Shown: positions 28,677 to 39,779 of the stretch, in pieces
How positions within the stretch are numbered: the first letter of the stretch is position 1
Layout: each line of letters starts with the position of its first letter
DNA from: Nakaseomyces glabratus
Taxonomy: Eukaryota; Ascomycota; Saccharomycetes; Saccharomycetales; Saccharomycetaceae
Assembly: GCF_010111755.1 (NCBI RefSeq)
Contig: NC_088954.1
Span: forward strand, 62,001 to 126,000
Length of the DNA: 64,000 bases
Reading direction: 5' to 3'
The notes under the pieces: model-generated
The model's input: only the letters and a program-made list of their open reading frames with translations
What the model was told of the DNA's origin: nothing
Databases searched by the model: none
Position numbers and translations under genes: made by a program

Positions 28677-30758
28677 TCACAGATGTACCATCAGCAAGTC
28701 ATTAGAACTAAATGGTTTGTTACAAGTAGGACATTTTCTCATTCTTGCTGCCAGCCTTTCTTTGCAGCAATCTTCACAAAATACATGCCCACAAGTTCTG
28801 ATTGCCATATTTTTCCAGTTCTTTGAGCACAAAGAGCAATATACCAGCGTTCTAAAATTTTCAAGTTCTTCGGCCATGCTGTCTTCATCAAGATTTGTGG
28901 TTGCTAAAGAGGATGGCTTGTTCATATTGTAGTTTTCCTTTGACAAAAATTCCTCCAGTTTCTCATTCTTTTTTAATGCGGTTTGAAGTTCATTTTCTTT
29001 GAATTCAATCTCCAGTTCTTTTGACTTCAACATACCATTTGCTTCGGTAAGTTCGTTTATTAGTTCATTTTTTTGAGACGAAGTGAAGTCTAGTAGTTTC
29101 TTTTGCTTTTGAATTTCGGAATTTAGATTCATGACTTTTAAATTAGCTGCTTTGTTAGAGTCTACCAGTCTCTTTTCGTTATTTTGTGATAGTGCCAACT
29201 GTTTATGAAGACTTTCAATTTTCTGCTTGTATAATTTATCTGTGTCCTTCAATTGAAGAATTAATTCATTAGCTTTATTCAAACTTTTTGATAAATTTTT
29301 GTTTTCAACAAGAATGGAATCCTTAGACCGCATAGAGGCAAAATATTTTTGATCTGCCTTTGTTTTTTCTATTGTTAACTTCGATATCACGCTCTCATGA
29401 TTTAGGTACTCGCTGTATTTTTTGTGAGTTAAGCTAGACAGCTCTTTGAATGCACTTTCAAGGTCTTGAATCTCCTTCAATAGAGCATCGGAACTTGGTG
29501 ACTGATTGTTTCTAAATTCAATTTTTTCCCATTGGTCTCTTAAAATATCTAGTGCCTGCTTCAAGTCTGATATTAAAACTGATTTGGAAGTTTCTGCTTC
29601 AAGAATTGCAACTTTACTAATGAGCTCGTCTCTGGTTGTTCTAACTCTTACAAGGTCCTTTTCTAAAGCCAGGTTTTGAGCCTTCAAACTTTCAAGGGTT
29701 TTCTCGAAATCACTAGAAATCTTCTCTTGGAAAGTATCCTTCTCTTTGGCTAACTCTTGAAACTTTGATAAGAAACTCTCATTGGTAAGAGTTAGGTCTG
29801 TATTGCTTGCTTTTAATTTCTCTATTTGATGTAACAGATCTTCTCTTTCTTCTTCGTTCGAATGCTTTTCAGATAATAAATTAGATATTTCCAATCGGGT
29901 CTGTGCAAGTTCTTTTTCGTTTAACTGCTTATAATTTTCCAGTTCTTCTATAATTCTGTTGAGAGAAGAGTTATGTGATTCCAGATCTGTTATTTTATTT
30001 TCATATTGTAAAAACAACTTCTTTTTCTCTTCCTCAGTTATACCAGACGATTGAGAGCTATCAGTATGGTTATTGAGTGCTTCTTGTTCTGTTTTGACTT
30101 CATTTTTAACATGCGTGGCTCCATTAGTTAGGACAGGTGACACGCTTGTAGGTCTTTGTTCAGTATTTGAAATATTATCTGTATTATCGTCAGTCTTTTG
30201 CTTGTTAAAGACTCGTTTAACAGTCATTGAATCTTCTCTATCATAACTCCGTACTAGTCCATGATAGTAGGCCTTGAGTGAGTCGATTTCATCTGTCAGC
30301 TTCTTATTTTGTAAGCGTAGTTCCGATTTAGTCTTATTCGCTCTTTGAAGCTCAAGCCCCAGTGAGTCAATTTTAGAATCTGAGCTACCATTGCTATTGG
30401 TGTATTTCCTTAAAAGATTTAGAAACTCATCTGTGCGCTCTTTATCGACAGATTCACCCGCGTTTATCATTTCATCGCATAATGTTTTCTCTGACTCTTC
30501 ATTGCATAGCCCTCGAAGATGTGATGCTGCAGTGGAAAGCACAGACATTAGTGTAGCAAGTGTATGGACATTTTGCTCCCATTTATCATGAACAGTGCTG
30601 TACTGCTTTGTTAATGCTTCAAGTTCAACGCGTTTACTATTCAGACATCTAAATAGAGCCTCTTTTTGAAATGATATTACATCATGCTGAGTTAAAGGCT
30701 CGTCAGGATCGCTCAGTTCAAGCTTTTGTTTTTTTATTGGTGGTTCTTCACTGGACAT
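28677..30758 (-). CDS. BRE1: E3 ubiquitin ligase Bre1
   Basis: Bre1 works with the E2 Rad6 to monoubiquitinate histone H2B, a prerequisite for H3K4 and H3K79 methylation. The start is the ATG at 30758 ([14 protein letters not shown]), giving 693 residues (S. cerevisiae 700); the longer frame begins with TTG. A basic PIKKQK segment near the N-terminus is a likely nuclear signal. Most of the protein is coiled coil (about 80-630, with a disordered Ser/Thr-rich gap near 190-240). The last 55 residues form a C3HC4 [18 protein letters not shown] and CPTCNKPF. Position and strand match YDL074C. Confidence 0.97.
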   Translation of the reverse strand: MSSEEPPIKKQKLELSDPDEPLTQHDVISFQKEALFRCLNSKRVELEALTKQYSTVHDKWEQNVHTLATLMSVLSTAASHLRGLCNEESEKTLCDEMINAGESVDKERTDEFLNLLRKYTNSNGSSDSKIDSLGLELQRANKTKSELRLQNKKLTDEIDSLKAYYHGLVRSYDREDSMTVKRVFNKQKTDDNTDNISNTEQRPTSVSPVLTNGATHVKNEVKTEQEALNNHTDSSQSSGITEEEKKKLFLQYENKITDLESHNSSLNRIIEELENYKQLNEKELAQTRLEISNLLSEKHSNEEEREDLLHQIEKLKASNTDLTLTNESFLSKFQELAKEKDTFQEKISSDFEKTLESLKAQNLALEKDLVRVRTTRDELISKVAILEAETSKSVLISDLKQALDILRDQWEKIEFRNNQSPSSDALLKEIQDLESAFKELSSLTHKKYSEYLNHESVISKLTIEKTKADQKYFASMRSKDSILVENKNLSKSLNKANELILQLKDTDKLYKQKIESLHKQLALSQNNEKRLVDSNKAANLKVMNLNSEIQKQKKLLDFTSSQKNELINELTEANGMLKSKELEIEFKENELQTALKKNEKLEEFLSKENYNMNKPSSLATTNLDEDSMAEELENFRTLVYCSLCSKNWKNMAIRTCGHVFCEDCCKERLAARMRKCPTCNKPFSSNDLLMVHL

Positions 30759-33283
30759 GATGTAATCTATAAGGCAAACAGTTGTAGTTATTGGGGAATA
30801 TAGAAACAATAGTTATTTAAAACCGTTTGGTTAGTAAGGCCGTTCTTTCTCCGTTTCTTTTCCTTTTTTTTATCCGTTAGATCTAAAGCTTGATAGCAGA
30901 ATTCAAATAAAGGAAGTTAGATGATAACTTGTCACTATTGAGATGAGAGAATGTTGTATCAGATGCTGATATATTATCACACGTCTTATGAGAGAAGCAG
31001 GTTTTATCTTAAAGTGTATTGTGGTGTATATTCTGTGTTCTAGCGTCTTCTCAATAAAAGTCTTCCTAATCCTTACCTAAAGCACTCGGTGCAACAGATA
31101 TTTGGCGACAGTATTGCAGGATAGCGTGTTAAGCACTTAGTTTTTTGTAGCAAGCCCTTAGCAAAGTAGCAAGACAGTTTCAAACTTATGTGCTTCTCAT
31201 CGTGGAGACACTTTTCAATATTTTTTTCTTGTCGACTTCATGTTTTTAGAGCAACAGGAATTTTTGCGAAAATTGAGAAAGCAAAAGTATGTCGTTATAT
31301 GTGATATCGATAAGTCAACAATTATAAGGACTAATACCAGTAGTGGCTGAGACAGCTGTGACTACTCCTGAAGTATCACATTCATTAGATAGTGGCAGCA
31401 GTTACTAGTCTGATCGGTTACTATATTTTTATGTTATCTGCTCAAGACTTCTCTTGCTCCATAATACTCTCTTCAACGAAATAGTCCCATGTCTAGTCTT
31501 TTGTGGATATGTCCAGTTGTCATTCACAACAATCATTCAGGCTCAGGAAGTAGTGACAAAGTATCGGTGATATATTAGACTTCATATCAGCAGTATACTA
31601 TTATTTTGCGTTGATCTGCGATAATGTATATCATCACTATTTGATCTCTGGCAGGATGAGTTTACCAAAGTCAATGCGCTTAGCCATAAAAGGAATTAAT
31701 GTTTCTTCTTACCAACTATGGGTTAATGTTAATCTCTAGTTTTCATTATTCTTGTAATCCGTGATTTGCCATACATTTGAAATATGATCCCCATTTCTCC
31801 CAGCTAGCTAAGAGCACTAGCAAATATAGTCACTTGATGATTACTATGTAGTACATTTTAAGGCAAAACCCAAAAGATCTGGAAGCAACAACCTCTCTCG
31901 TAGTACATCATTCCTGAGGTTGGCTATGTTTCCCACTTTTGTTTTCCACTCCACAATTCCAATTCAGCAAAGTGATTGTCACTTCTACTTCCATATTATC
32001 TCCTTTGTCCTCTTCCCCCCTCGGATCCTTACTGTTAACATATCGCCAAGGCCTAACACAGGCATCCAACTTTCGTTGACATCAAGGACGGGGTTAGGGT
32101 TTTGTCCTATAGTCTCAGAGAAGTTCGCGAATGCATATCACCCAAAAGGAAAGTTCTTCAGTCTAAGGCTATTTTCAATTTCTTCGCCACTTCCACACAT
32201 CACTGCCATATCCTTCCACCAGTATATCTTGTGTACATACAAGGAGATACTCTCTCTTGACCCTCTCTACTCACCCACCATTGTTTCTTTTTTTCTTTCC
32301 TTGGAAGCCTTCTTAACTTAGAATAGAAAAATGTTGCATTTCAATCAACTAATTGAGTAGTCTTGTAAGGGTGTAAAAGTAAACACTAGAAGGTTTTTAC
32401 GTGGCCTCTTTCACTCGCCATTCTATGCACATTTATCAAAGTAGACAAGCTTGTGCAGCCTCTCTTGCACTTTTGTTTGTTGGTAAGAAGTTCCATTTAT
32501 TTTGAAAGAAATAGAGATCTTACTTGCAGCTCCGTCTCTGCAACTGGAAAACTGCTAGTATTGATAATAAACGTGTGCAGAGTTTAAATAACTGATTTTA
32601 CTGTCTCTGAAGCCTTGCTGCATTAGCATATGCTGCTAAATTTGTACCGGGGCTATTTTCACTTAGAATTTGTTATATAGGATTCTTCTGAGAACGGGTA
32701 AAGTCTCTAGCAAATCGCATTTGGGTCCATACATAAAAGTATGTGCCAAATGGGCACAGTTTTAGCTTGCAAGCACTCATAGGCTTCTGATTTATACATT
32801 GTTCTTGTATTTCTCCTTTTTGTGTTTGTTCATGTTTGCCCTTCCACAAAAGAGTACATAAATCTTGATTCAAAATCCTGTTACAGGTCCTGATACTGAT
32901 CCTGATTCTCAACCTCTCTGGAATCATCAATTAAAAGTGGGCTGGACTGTAACATTACATATAAAGAGCTGGCAAATAATAGAAAGGATTATTACGCATC
33001 AGCAAGTGGTTTGACATACAGTGTCTAAATATAGAATTCTGCACTACCTAAGCTTTTTGGGATTTTGTGGAAGCGCATCAAATAGCTAGACAGCCAGTGT
33101 TAGCTGAAACTATAAAGTTGCTGCTAGACAAGTACTAAAAAAGTAGGCGTCCGTTTCTAGTTGTATTATAGGTTGTTCGAAAAGTATTCTGATATTGAAG
33201 TAAGTTGTGGAACATTGATTGCATCGGCCTCCTATTCTAAACATTGTGTAACAAAAGTCGGTTAGTGCTTAGGTTTTAGTATC
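30759..33283. promoter_or_regulatory. Long divergent BRE1-AHK1 intergenic region
   Basis: 2.5 kb between divergent genes. A Tbf1-type site TTAGGGTT is at 32094-32101, near the middle. ORFs at 31920-32321 (+) and 32673-32930 (-) lack recognisable similarity and look accidental. I see no tRNA, snoRNA box set or repeat. Confidence 0.5.
32094..32101. promoter_or_regulatory. Tbf1-type site TTAGGGTT
   Basis: Full match to the Tbf1 consensus in reverse orientation, more than 1.1 kb from either flanking start codon, so it may serve neither BRE1 nor the AHK1-like gene. Confidence 0.4.
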
Positions 33284-36200
33284 ATGACTGTTAAAGATGA
33301 AGAGGAGGATACTAGGTCGTTTAATGTTTTTTATGAACAAGAGATGATGGAACAAGAGGAAGATGAGAAGCATCTTTTCAGGGATTTGAACGCTTTCATC
33401 GGTATGATCAGTGCCGAAGAGGTGGAGGTGGAGCGTACACATAGTAGGAAGAACTCAAGTTCATCTATCACTGATCTCAAAAGAAAGAGGAGTCTCAGTC
33501 TGAAAGATTTACGAAAGAAAGTTGAGCCTAACGCTTTCCAATTTTTGAAGAGGAAAAACAGTTCACTCTCATCATTGCTAAGGTTGCATCTTCTCAACTA
33601 TTTAAGGTCAGTACAAACAATGCAGCATAAACACAATTTCCCGCTAGTTAAAGAAATCAAGAAAAGAGAGATCCTACTACAATGGTGGATAACCTTGTTG
33701 AATTTCCTATCAAGTAAACTTAAGTTTGATTTCCTACTCAAAACCGAATGGCCTGAAGAAGTCCCAGACACGGAGCTCATATCGATAGTTCTTGAGGCCA
33801 TAAGTAGGATAATTACCTTACTGATAGTTCTTCCCAATCACAACAAGGTGGATCATGAAGTTTACGCTCAACATCTAAACCTAACAATCAAATTTGTGTC
33901 TGATATACTCATAGTCAACTCAAGAATTCAGAAAAAATACACAGCAAGGCATTCATCATCCGCATCATCTTTTGCATCCTCAAATATCGAGGCAGAAACT
34001 ACATTTAGTAGTACAGCAGGCTCAGTTAAAACTCAATCAAATGGAAATATATGTGAAAATGCAGCAGTTCTCCAGAATAGTGTTTTGAGCATGATTGACA
34101 ACTACAATTCTTTCTTAACTACTTTCATAGGTAAAGTTAATGCTTATGCTTTTGTCTATTTACCAGATGAATGTCATTTTGAATATCTAATTTTATCTAC
34201 GTGGTATCCACGCTTAAGGGCAATTAGGAGGCAAAACAGCTTATTCCCATGGAAAGAAACACGTTATCAAGTATCAAGATCTCCAATGGATTCAAACACA
34301 AAGAAGTATTTTAGCTGTAGGAAAAATAATGAACATCAAAAAATTTGTGCATCCTATATGAAAAATAAATCAATATTTTTGACATTTTATTGGCATTATT
34401 GGTATATCGTTTTACGCTATTCAGAAAACATTTCTACAAACTGTTTCACAAAGGGTAACACTCATCAGCTGCCCGGTGCTGAGTTATTGCTTAATTTTAT
34501 CGTTGAAATATCCTTTAAAGTTGATCTTAGGATTTTTGATAAATTTGTTGGTGGAAGCCCTATGAGAACTTCAAGAAAAGGCAAAGGTAATAGTACGTCA
34601 TCTGGTCTCTATGGCGATGATATTGATGGAGCAGCTATTGCACTAGCTCCGTCTAGTAAGAGATACCTTAGGAATGAAACAGTAAACGATTTCATTTTTA
34701 CTAACTTTGGGACTATAAAACTATGGGAAACTATCAGATCTGTTGCTGGTTGCATGAAAAGTTCTAAAAACGTTGAAAGTATGCTTGGACTTCATGACTT
34801 AGCAATTCTGAAACAAGTTAGGAAAATCCCCTCTCATGATTATACGACAGCCAATCTGGTATACAACAAAATATTTCAGTTTATTATTTTTCAATTTAAT
34901 TCGCTCCCTTCTATTAAATTCATTCATTGGGAGATTTGGATTCAAGGACTGATGAAAATGCTTGAAAACTTAAATACTAACTCACAAACAGTTGCGCTAA
35001 TTTCATTCTTCAATATGTGGCCCTATCTGAATGTAGCTAAGAAGCAAGCTATTATTGAGCAGATTGTTTTAAGTGAAAAGTATTGGACCTTAATGTTAGA
35101 GGAAAGCCAATCTACCATTATCAGAATTCTTTTCATAAAATTCGTGGTGTTTAGAGCTATTCCTTCTATGGATATGGATCAAAGGAATTTACTCGCATTG
35201 AGATTACATCAGATTGAACTTCAAATGAACAACTTATTTGGGACTCTTAAAAAGGAAGGCTATACGACAGATATTCCATATTCAGATCCATTTGCTTTTG
35301 CTCTGAACAATAGATTTGTCATAGTTAATAGCAGATGTTATGAAGAAGATTACCTGACTTTTGAGTTTCATCAAAGACCAAGAAAGCCAAAACTGATTGC
35401 GGTTTTGAATAACGATATATATCCTATGGAAAAATTTCCAAATATTGGCAGCGTGTCTAATGTGAGACCAACATATGTGTTAAAAAAGGGTAGGTATCCG
35501 TATGATGTTTTTGATGAACTTCTAGAAGTAGTAGCAAAAAATAAGTCTAGTAAAAAATGGGGTATACGAAATGATATTGATGATGGCCTCGAAGACTTAA
35601 TGTTAGAAAACTTCGATGAGTTTGTCACTAAGTGTAATGCCAATGATCAAGAATCTTCTGTAGTAAAAGCGCTAACAAATAAAGTCAATATGTGGTTTTC
35701 TGGGATGTCGGTTAATGAGCCAATAGCTGAGTCCAGTAAAGTTGATACAAAGGATATACGTCCTTCTACAGCGCCTACAAAAACTTCTGAGATTGAAAGT
35801 CAAAACATTGATCAAACAAGTACACGCTCATCTGTGAAAAGTTCTGGTGGTTGGAGTTTTGGATTTTCCAGCAGAAAAAACTCCAGTTCGAGTATCAGGA
35901 AGTTTTCTGACACTGCACTAAATTCCAAGGCTGTAAACCTCTTAAAGATAGGAAGTACTAAGCAAGGAAATAGTCATTCGGCAAAGAATAATAAGGTATT
36001 TGAAAGTTTATATGGCCATCTTCTCCTAAAACAGAAAGTGATATTTGCTCCAGAATTTACATTTTCTCAAGATGTTCTATCAAATCCATCCGTGGTTGGT
36101 ATCATCAAAGCAATTCAATTGCATCCTGAAAAATCTTTAAATGATAAATTAGATATTGTTAACAGGAAATGGGGAAGTATTTCAATGAAAAACGTTCCTA

Positions 36201-36619
36201 GTAATGCAATCCAAGTAGAAGAAATTGATAAAAATGATATAAATGTGCTTGAAATTCCTTTGACATCATCCTCAAACTCTATGTTGTCAGAAGGGCAAGA
36301 ATTAGATCAATCATCTTCTGACACTTTTGGAAAAGATGTTAAACTTCCCAAATTGGATTACGAAAAACTAGAATTGGGAACAAATATCCCGGATGAGGAT
36401 GTACTACAAGGTGTGACACAAGAAAGCAATCTAGAAAAAGATGGTCTACCCAGCATAATGAGAATGAGACAACAGACTGCATTTGAGAACTTAATTAAGA
36501 TCATCAGAATATTTAATGCCACAAAGGACGAATTTCTTGATTACCGCGATGATCACGAGAAAATACTGATTGAATTTGAACTATACAGAAATGGCTATCA
36601 AAGTTTATTAGCTATATAA
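33284..36619 (+). CDS. AHK1: AHK1-like protein (YDL073W orthologue by position)
   Basis: In S. cerevisiae YDL073W/Ahk1 (984 residues) is described as a scaffold in the Hkr1 branch of the HOG osmosensing pathway. I assign this 1111-residue ORF mainly by position and strand between BRE1 and YET3; I see no catalytic motif. The N-terminus is acidic, then basic and Ser-rich (around residues 50-85, with RKRSLSLKDLRKK). A largely helical central region, about 90-790, is followed by a Ser/Thr-rich segment (about 830-900, GGWSFGFSSRKNSSSS) and a C-terminal part ending in a probable helix. No signal peptide or membrane segment is evident. It is long, intact and has normal codon use, so it is a real gene even if the name is wrong. 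Confidence 0.7.
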   Translation: MTVKDEEEDTRSFNVFYEQEMMEQEEDEKHLFRDLNAFIGMISAEEVEVERTHSRKNSSSSITDLKRKRSLSLKDLRKKVEPNAFQFLKRKNSSLSSLLRLHLLNYLRSVQTMQHKHNFPLVKEIKKREILLQWWITLLNFLSSKLKFDFLLKTEWPEEVPDTELISIVLEAISRIITLLIVLPNHNKVDHEVYAQHLNLTIKFVSDILIVNSRIQKKYTARHSSSASSFASSNIEAETTFSSTAGSVKTQSNGNICENAAVLQNSVLSMIDNYNSFLTTFIGKVNAYAFVYLPDECHFEYLILSTWYPRLRAIRRQNSLFPWKETRYQVSRSPMDSNTKKYFSCRKNNEHQKICASYMKNKSIFLTFYWHYWYIVLRYSENISTNCFTKGNTHQLPGAELLLNFIVEISFKVDLRIFDKFVGGSPMRTSRKGKGNSTSSGLYGDDIDGAAIALAPSSKRYLRNETVNDFIFTNFGTIKLWETIRSVAGCMKSSKNVESMLGLHDLAILKQVRKIPSHDYTTANLVYNKIFQFIIFQFNSLPSIKFIHWEIWIQGLMKMLENLNTNSQTVALISFFNMWPYLNVAKKQAIIEQIVLSEKYWTLMLEESQSTIIRILFIKFVVFRAIPSMDMDQRNLLALRLHQIELQMNNLFGTLKKEGYTTDIPYSDPFAFALNNRFVIVNSRCYEEDYLTFEFHQRPRKPKLIAVLNNDIYPMEKFPNIGSVSNVRPTYVLKKGRYPYDVFDELLEVVAKNKSSKKWGIRNDIDDGLEDLMLENFDEFVTKCNANDQESSVVKALTNKVNMWFSGMSVNEPIAESSKVDTKDIRPSTAPTKTSEIESQNIDQTSTRSSVKSSGGWSFGFSSRKNSSSSIRKFSDTALNSKAVNLLKIGSTKQGNSHSAKNNKVFESLYGHLLLKQKVIFAPEFTFSQDVLSNPSVVGIIKAIQLHPEKSLNDKLDIVNRKWGSISMKNVPSNAIQVEEIDKNDINVLEIPLTSSSNSMLSEGQELDQSSSDTFGKDVKLPKLDYEKLELGTNIPDEDVLQGVTQESNLEKDGLPSIMRMRQQTAFENLIKIIRIFNATKDEFLDYRDDHEKILIEFELYRNGYQSLLAI

Positions 36620-36923
36620 TGGCATTAATATAATCAACATGCATATATAGAATTATTCAAGTTCAGTACTTGAAATATAGCATCTTTTTTTTGTGATATA
36701 TTTATATACAACACAACAATTCATTAATATTCAAGGACTTAGAAAATTAATGGTAACTTGATGTTATTACTTTGATCGGACACTAATTTATTGATATATA
36801 TTATGAGAATGTTATGTAGTTACGAAGCATTCTAAAACAAAACTTATATAACTGAATATTGAAAAATTGATAATCTAAAAGAGAAAACTGAAAGTAAATT
36901 AAGAAAACTAACGAAAAATAAAA
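36620..36923. other. Convergent AHK1-SFP1 spacer
   Basis: About 300 bp of AT-rich sequence holding two 3' ends. Nothing else is seen. Confidence 0.5.
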
Positions 36924-38555
36924 TCAATGTGTAGAATGGCCACGATGATATTTCAGACCATTTAAGTTTTTATAACGTTTACCACATGTATCACATCTAT
37001 AAGGTTTATCCTTGATATCTTGTAAATTCTCTAAATATATTTCGTTGGATTCAGGATCAACAACACTGTAAGTTCCATCGGGATTCTCAATTAATGTTTG
37101 ATTCTGATGACCATGAAGTCTGTGATATTTTAAGCCGTTTTGATTTTTATAGGTTTTACCGCAGCCCAGTACAGGACATTTAAATGGTTTATTTTCATCA
37201 TTTTCGTAAAACACCCTTCTAGCCGGATCAATAGATTGGCTTGTAAGTAGCCCAGCGTTCTTTATTCCTGGGTGATCTGTCTTGATGTTTGCGTTGATCT
37301 TTGGCGCTGATTGGAACTTCTTGGTTGCACTAGGTTGACCGCTAGAATTATTTTTCATGCCAATTGGCACCGTTTGGGTTTCTTTTGAGGTGTTAACATT
37401 TCTACCATCATTCAGATTTCCATTTTCATCCGTATTAGACCTGCTTAGTTGATCTGGAGCAGCATGACTGGCAGCGAACACTTGAGATATGCCTGATTTC
37501 GTCTGTGAAGTGTTTAGAATATCTGGTCTGGTGTTGTTCTCGAGAGGATCATTCATTTGAGAGTTGTCAAGTGGCTTTGGCATTATATTACTTGGTTTAG
37601 CGATGTTCTCGGAGAAGTTGATGTTATAATTGGAGAACGAGATCGTGTGGTTTTGAAAATCAGGAGGTACTGTTTTTGAATCGTTGTTTTGGTTCATGAT
37701 GTTCATGAAGACATCATTAGTAGGCACGGAGTCTATCAGGTTGCCGTTGTTTCGCATGCGGTGCCCTGACTGTCCGAACGAAGGCGTGGTGTGAACAGCT
37801 GACAGTGCAGTATTTTTGCCAACTAGTGGAGTAGTCTGTGTTGATGTGAGTTGGGAGGATGTAGGAGATGGTGATTCAGAGACGGTTGAATGAGGCACAT
37901 GACCCATGTATTGCTGACCTAAAGCAGCGTTAGAGTTAGAGCGCATTTGCCTGTCTGTGTATACCTGGTGTTCATGTAAGTTGTCATGGTTCAGCTGTTG
38001 CCGTATTATGTTCATGTGTTGAGGGGTGTTCAGGTCATTGTTTGTTGAAGAAGTAGCCAGCTGACTTCCAACTGTCCCGTTAACGGGGGCCAATGTGCCA
38101 TGTTTGTGTTTGTGGGTGGAGTGGGATGGCTCTATGTGAGCATCTTCATAATGTTTCAGCAAGTCATGCAAGCCCGGCAAGGAGATACCGCAGCAAGAGT
38201 AATCTTTACAGTACTGTTCCTCGAGGTTGGGTAAGATAGCGTTGTATGACACTGGGGGAGAGCCCGCCTTCATGTGGTGCGGATGCAGCACCGAAGACCT
38301 CCTCCCGCTAGACATGGAGATTGGGTGCATCAAGTTGATGCTTTCCCTCCTAGAACCCTGGCTGGGTTTGTTGAAAGCCGTGTGCAGCATGACTTCATCC
38401 CTCAGCCAGGAACCGATGCTGAGAGAACCCCAGCTCACACCGCCAACACCTTGCAAGTGTGCAATAGAATCCCTCCTAATGCGAGGATAGTACTTGTGAT
38501 CATCTATTGTGATCCTGTTAGAATCCTCCATGTAATCCGCAACCATGGTATCCAT
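36924..38555 (-). CDS. SFP1: Split zinc-finger transcription factor Sfp1
   Basis: Sfp1 activates ribosomal-protein and ribosome-biogenesis genes in response to TORC1 and nutrients. The 543-residue protein (S. cerevisiae 683) has the family's C-terminal pair of C2H2 fingers: FKCPVLGCGKTYKNQNGLKYH with HGH from about residue 458, then YRCDTCGKRYKNLNGLKYHRGH at the very C-terminus, separated by about 35 residues. An additional finger-like stretch (YCKDYSCCGIS...HYEDAH) is near residues 114-140. The long middle is Asn/Ser/Thr-rich and disordered. The S. cerevisiae gene is YLR403W, next to RPL31B on the sister block; here it lies inside chromosome IV-type order in the matching orientation, which indicates reciprocal duplicate loss. 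Confidence 0.93.
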   Translation of the reverse strand: MDTMVADYMEDSNRITIDDHKYYPRIRRDSIAHLQGVGGVSWGSLSIGSWLRDEVMLHTAFNKPSQGSRRESINLMHPISMSSGRRSSVLHPHHMKAGSPPVSYNAILPNLEEQYCKDYSCCGISLPGLHDLLKHYEDAHIEPSHSTHKHKHGTLAPVNGTVGSQLATSSTNNDLNTPQHMNIIRQQLNHDNLHEHQVYTDRQMRSNSNAALGQQYMGHVPHSTVSESPSPTSSQLTSTQTTPLVGKNTALSAVHTTPSFGQSGHRMRNNGNLIDSVPTNDVFMNIMNQNNDSKTVPPDFQNHTISFSNYNINFSENIAKPSNIMPKPLDNSQMNDPLENNTRPDILNTSQTKSGISQVFAASHAAPDQLSRSNTDENGNLNDGRNVNTSKETQTVPIGMKNNSSGQPSATKKFQSAPKINANIKTDHPGIKNAGLLTSQSIDPARRVFYENDENKPFKCPVLGCGKTYKNQNGLKYHRLHGHQNQTLIENPDGTYSVVDPESNEIYLENLQDIKDKPYRCDTCGKRYKNLNGLKYHRGHSTH

Positions 38556-39369
38556 GGCTCTCTTCGTAATTTCTTTTGTTTGTTTTTTGTGTTTAGTATT
38601 GGTTATTGAGAGCCACTATTTTTTTTTTTCTTTAGTCTGTTTCCTACTCTCTCTCTCTCTTGTCCTGGGCGTCTTGCGAGAAAAGAGGCTATTATTATAT
38701 ACCTCCCTGTTGATCTACACCTTCCAAAAACTATTCCCAAAAGGTTTATCCGTTAGTCAATGGAGAAAGCATCGGCTGTTGTGTTAGATTAGGTTGTGCA
38801 ATGCCCATCGGGAAAGCTTTTGGCTGTAAGTGATGAGATGAGCTCGCTCGCTGAAAAAAAATCACTGCGATGGACCAAAATGTTTTGTTTGCCAAGTAGT
38901 GGGTTTTTTTTTCACATTTTCGTCATACACGATATACGTAATACAATGGGCTTTTCTGCACATCAATCTCTCTTCCCTCCCACTATCACTTCTTGCATGT
39001 CTCTGCGCTGCTGTCTGTGCATTTCCTCCCTTTCCTTTGCCCCCCTCCCCCCATTGCCCCCCCCATTGATGCCCTTCTCCATTGGATTCCACCCAGACCT
39101 CGCACACTAAGTTACAGTTCTACTTGCTATCTTACCGTAGGGGCCACCGTACCAGTCTCTGCCGTGATCACCAGCGTTCTGCAGCTGTTATACAGCCTTT
39201 TTGCTGGAGCCCTTTGGTAATACGGGGGGGGAGGCAATCGTATACTGTTTTGAACCGGTATCGTTAGAAACTGACGCAGAGGACCATTGCCTCGCCACTC
39301 TAACCATGGTAACTGCAATATTGGAAATATATTGCACAGACAGCCGCGTAGAAGATGGATTCCCCCCCC

Positions 39370-39396
39370 GCTCCTCGCTCCCTCGCTCCCTCGCTT
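39370..39396 (+). repeat. CGCTCCCT-type tandem repeat
   Basis: An 8-bp unit, CGCTCCCT, repeated about three times with one deletion, immediately after a C8 run in the SFP1 upstream region. Confidence 0.75.
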
Positions 39397-39444
39397 CTTG
39401 CCACTTCTCCCATATTACCAGCCCCTGCCCACATTATCTGGCTT

Positions 39445-39452
39445 TTACGTAA
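39445..39452. promoter_or_regulatory. Yap-type bZIP site TTACGTAA
   Basis: Perfect palindrome matching the Yap-family consensus, about 0.9 kb upstream of SFP1. Confidence 0.4.
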
Positions 39453-39570
39453 TCTTCTCCGGCTGTTTCTGTTGCAACCTTTTTCACATAGCGGAGCGGT
39501 GGTGTGGGATACTGTAGCATTCGTGCAAAGAGGGTTGGTCTTGTGATTTCGTAGTAGGGTATTTGAAGTA

Positions 39571-39578
39571 TGACGTCA
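39571..39578. promoter_or_regulatory. CRE-type site TGACGTCA
   Basis: Perfect ATF/CREB palindrome about 1.0 kb upstream of SFP1 and 200 bp beyond the YET3 stop codon. Sko1 or Aca1-type factors would be candidates. Confidence 0.4.
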
Positions 39579-39779
39579 TTTTTGTAATACACCTTATTTT
39601 ATTTCTTCGAAAGTTGACCTCCGTAAAACGCTACATGTATAGCATATTGGGTTTCTGCTCGATGAGCATCTCTAGCTTATATATGGTTATTTCAGTATTG
39701 CATATACATATAGTTATATGAGTGTGTGTGTGAGTATCTTTTTAGAGGATATGTTCTTGAGTTTTGAGGTGCAGGAATA

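Larger units (their letters stand above)
38556..39779. promoter_or_regulatory. SFP1 upstream region with C-runs
   Basis: 1.2 kb that is the SFP1 promoter plus the YET3 3' end. It has the densest pyrimidine/C-run content of the window: C-rich 39043-39064 including a C8 run, a G8 run (39224-39231), a C8 run (39362-39369) and a CGCTCCCT-type tandem repeat (39370-39396). Perfect TTACGTAA (39445-39452) and TGACGTCA (39571-39578) palindromes are bZIP-type sites. The many overlapping ORFs encode Pro/Ser low-complexity sequence and are not credible genes. Confidence 0.6.

Noticed and set aside
31920..32321. 133-codon ORF in the BRE1-AHK1 gap
   Set aside because: Low-complexity hydrophobic/Ser/Pro composition, no recognisable domain, and no counterpart in syntenic order.
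38796..39546. Cluster of overlapping ORFs between SFP1 and YET3
   Set aside because: All are Pro/Ser/Leu low-complexity products of C-runs in several frames at once; none is plausible as a protein.
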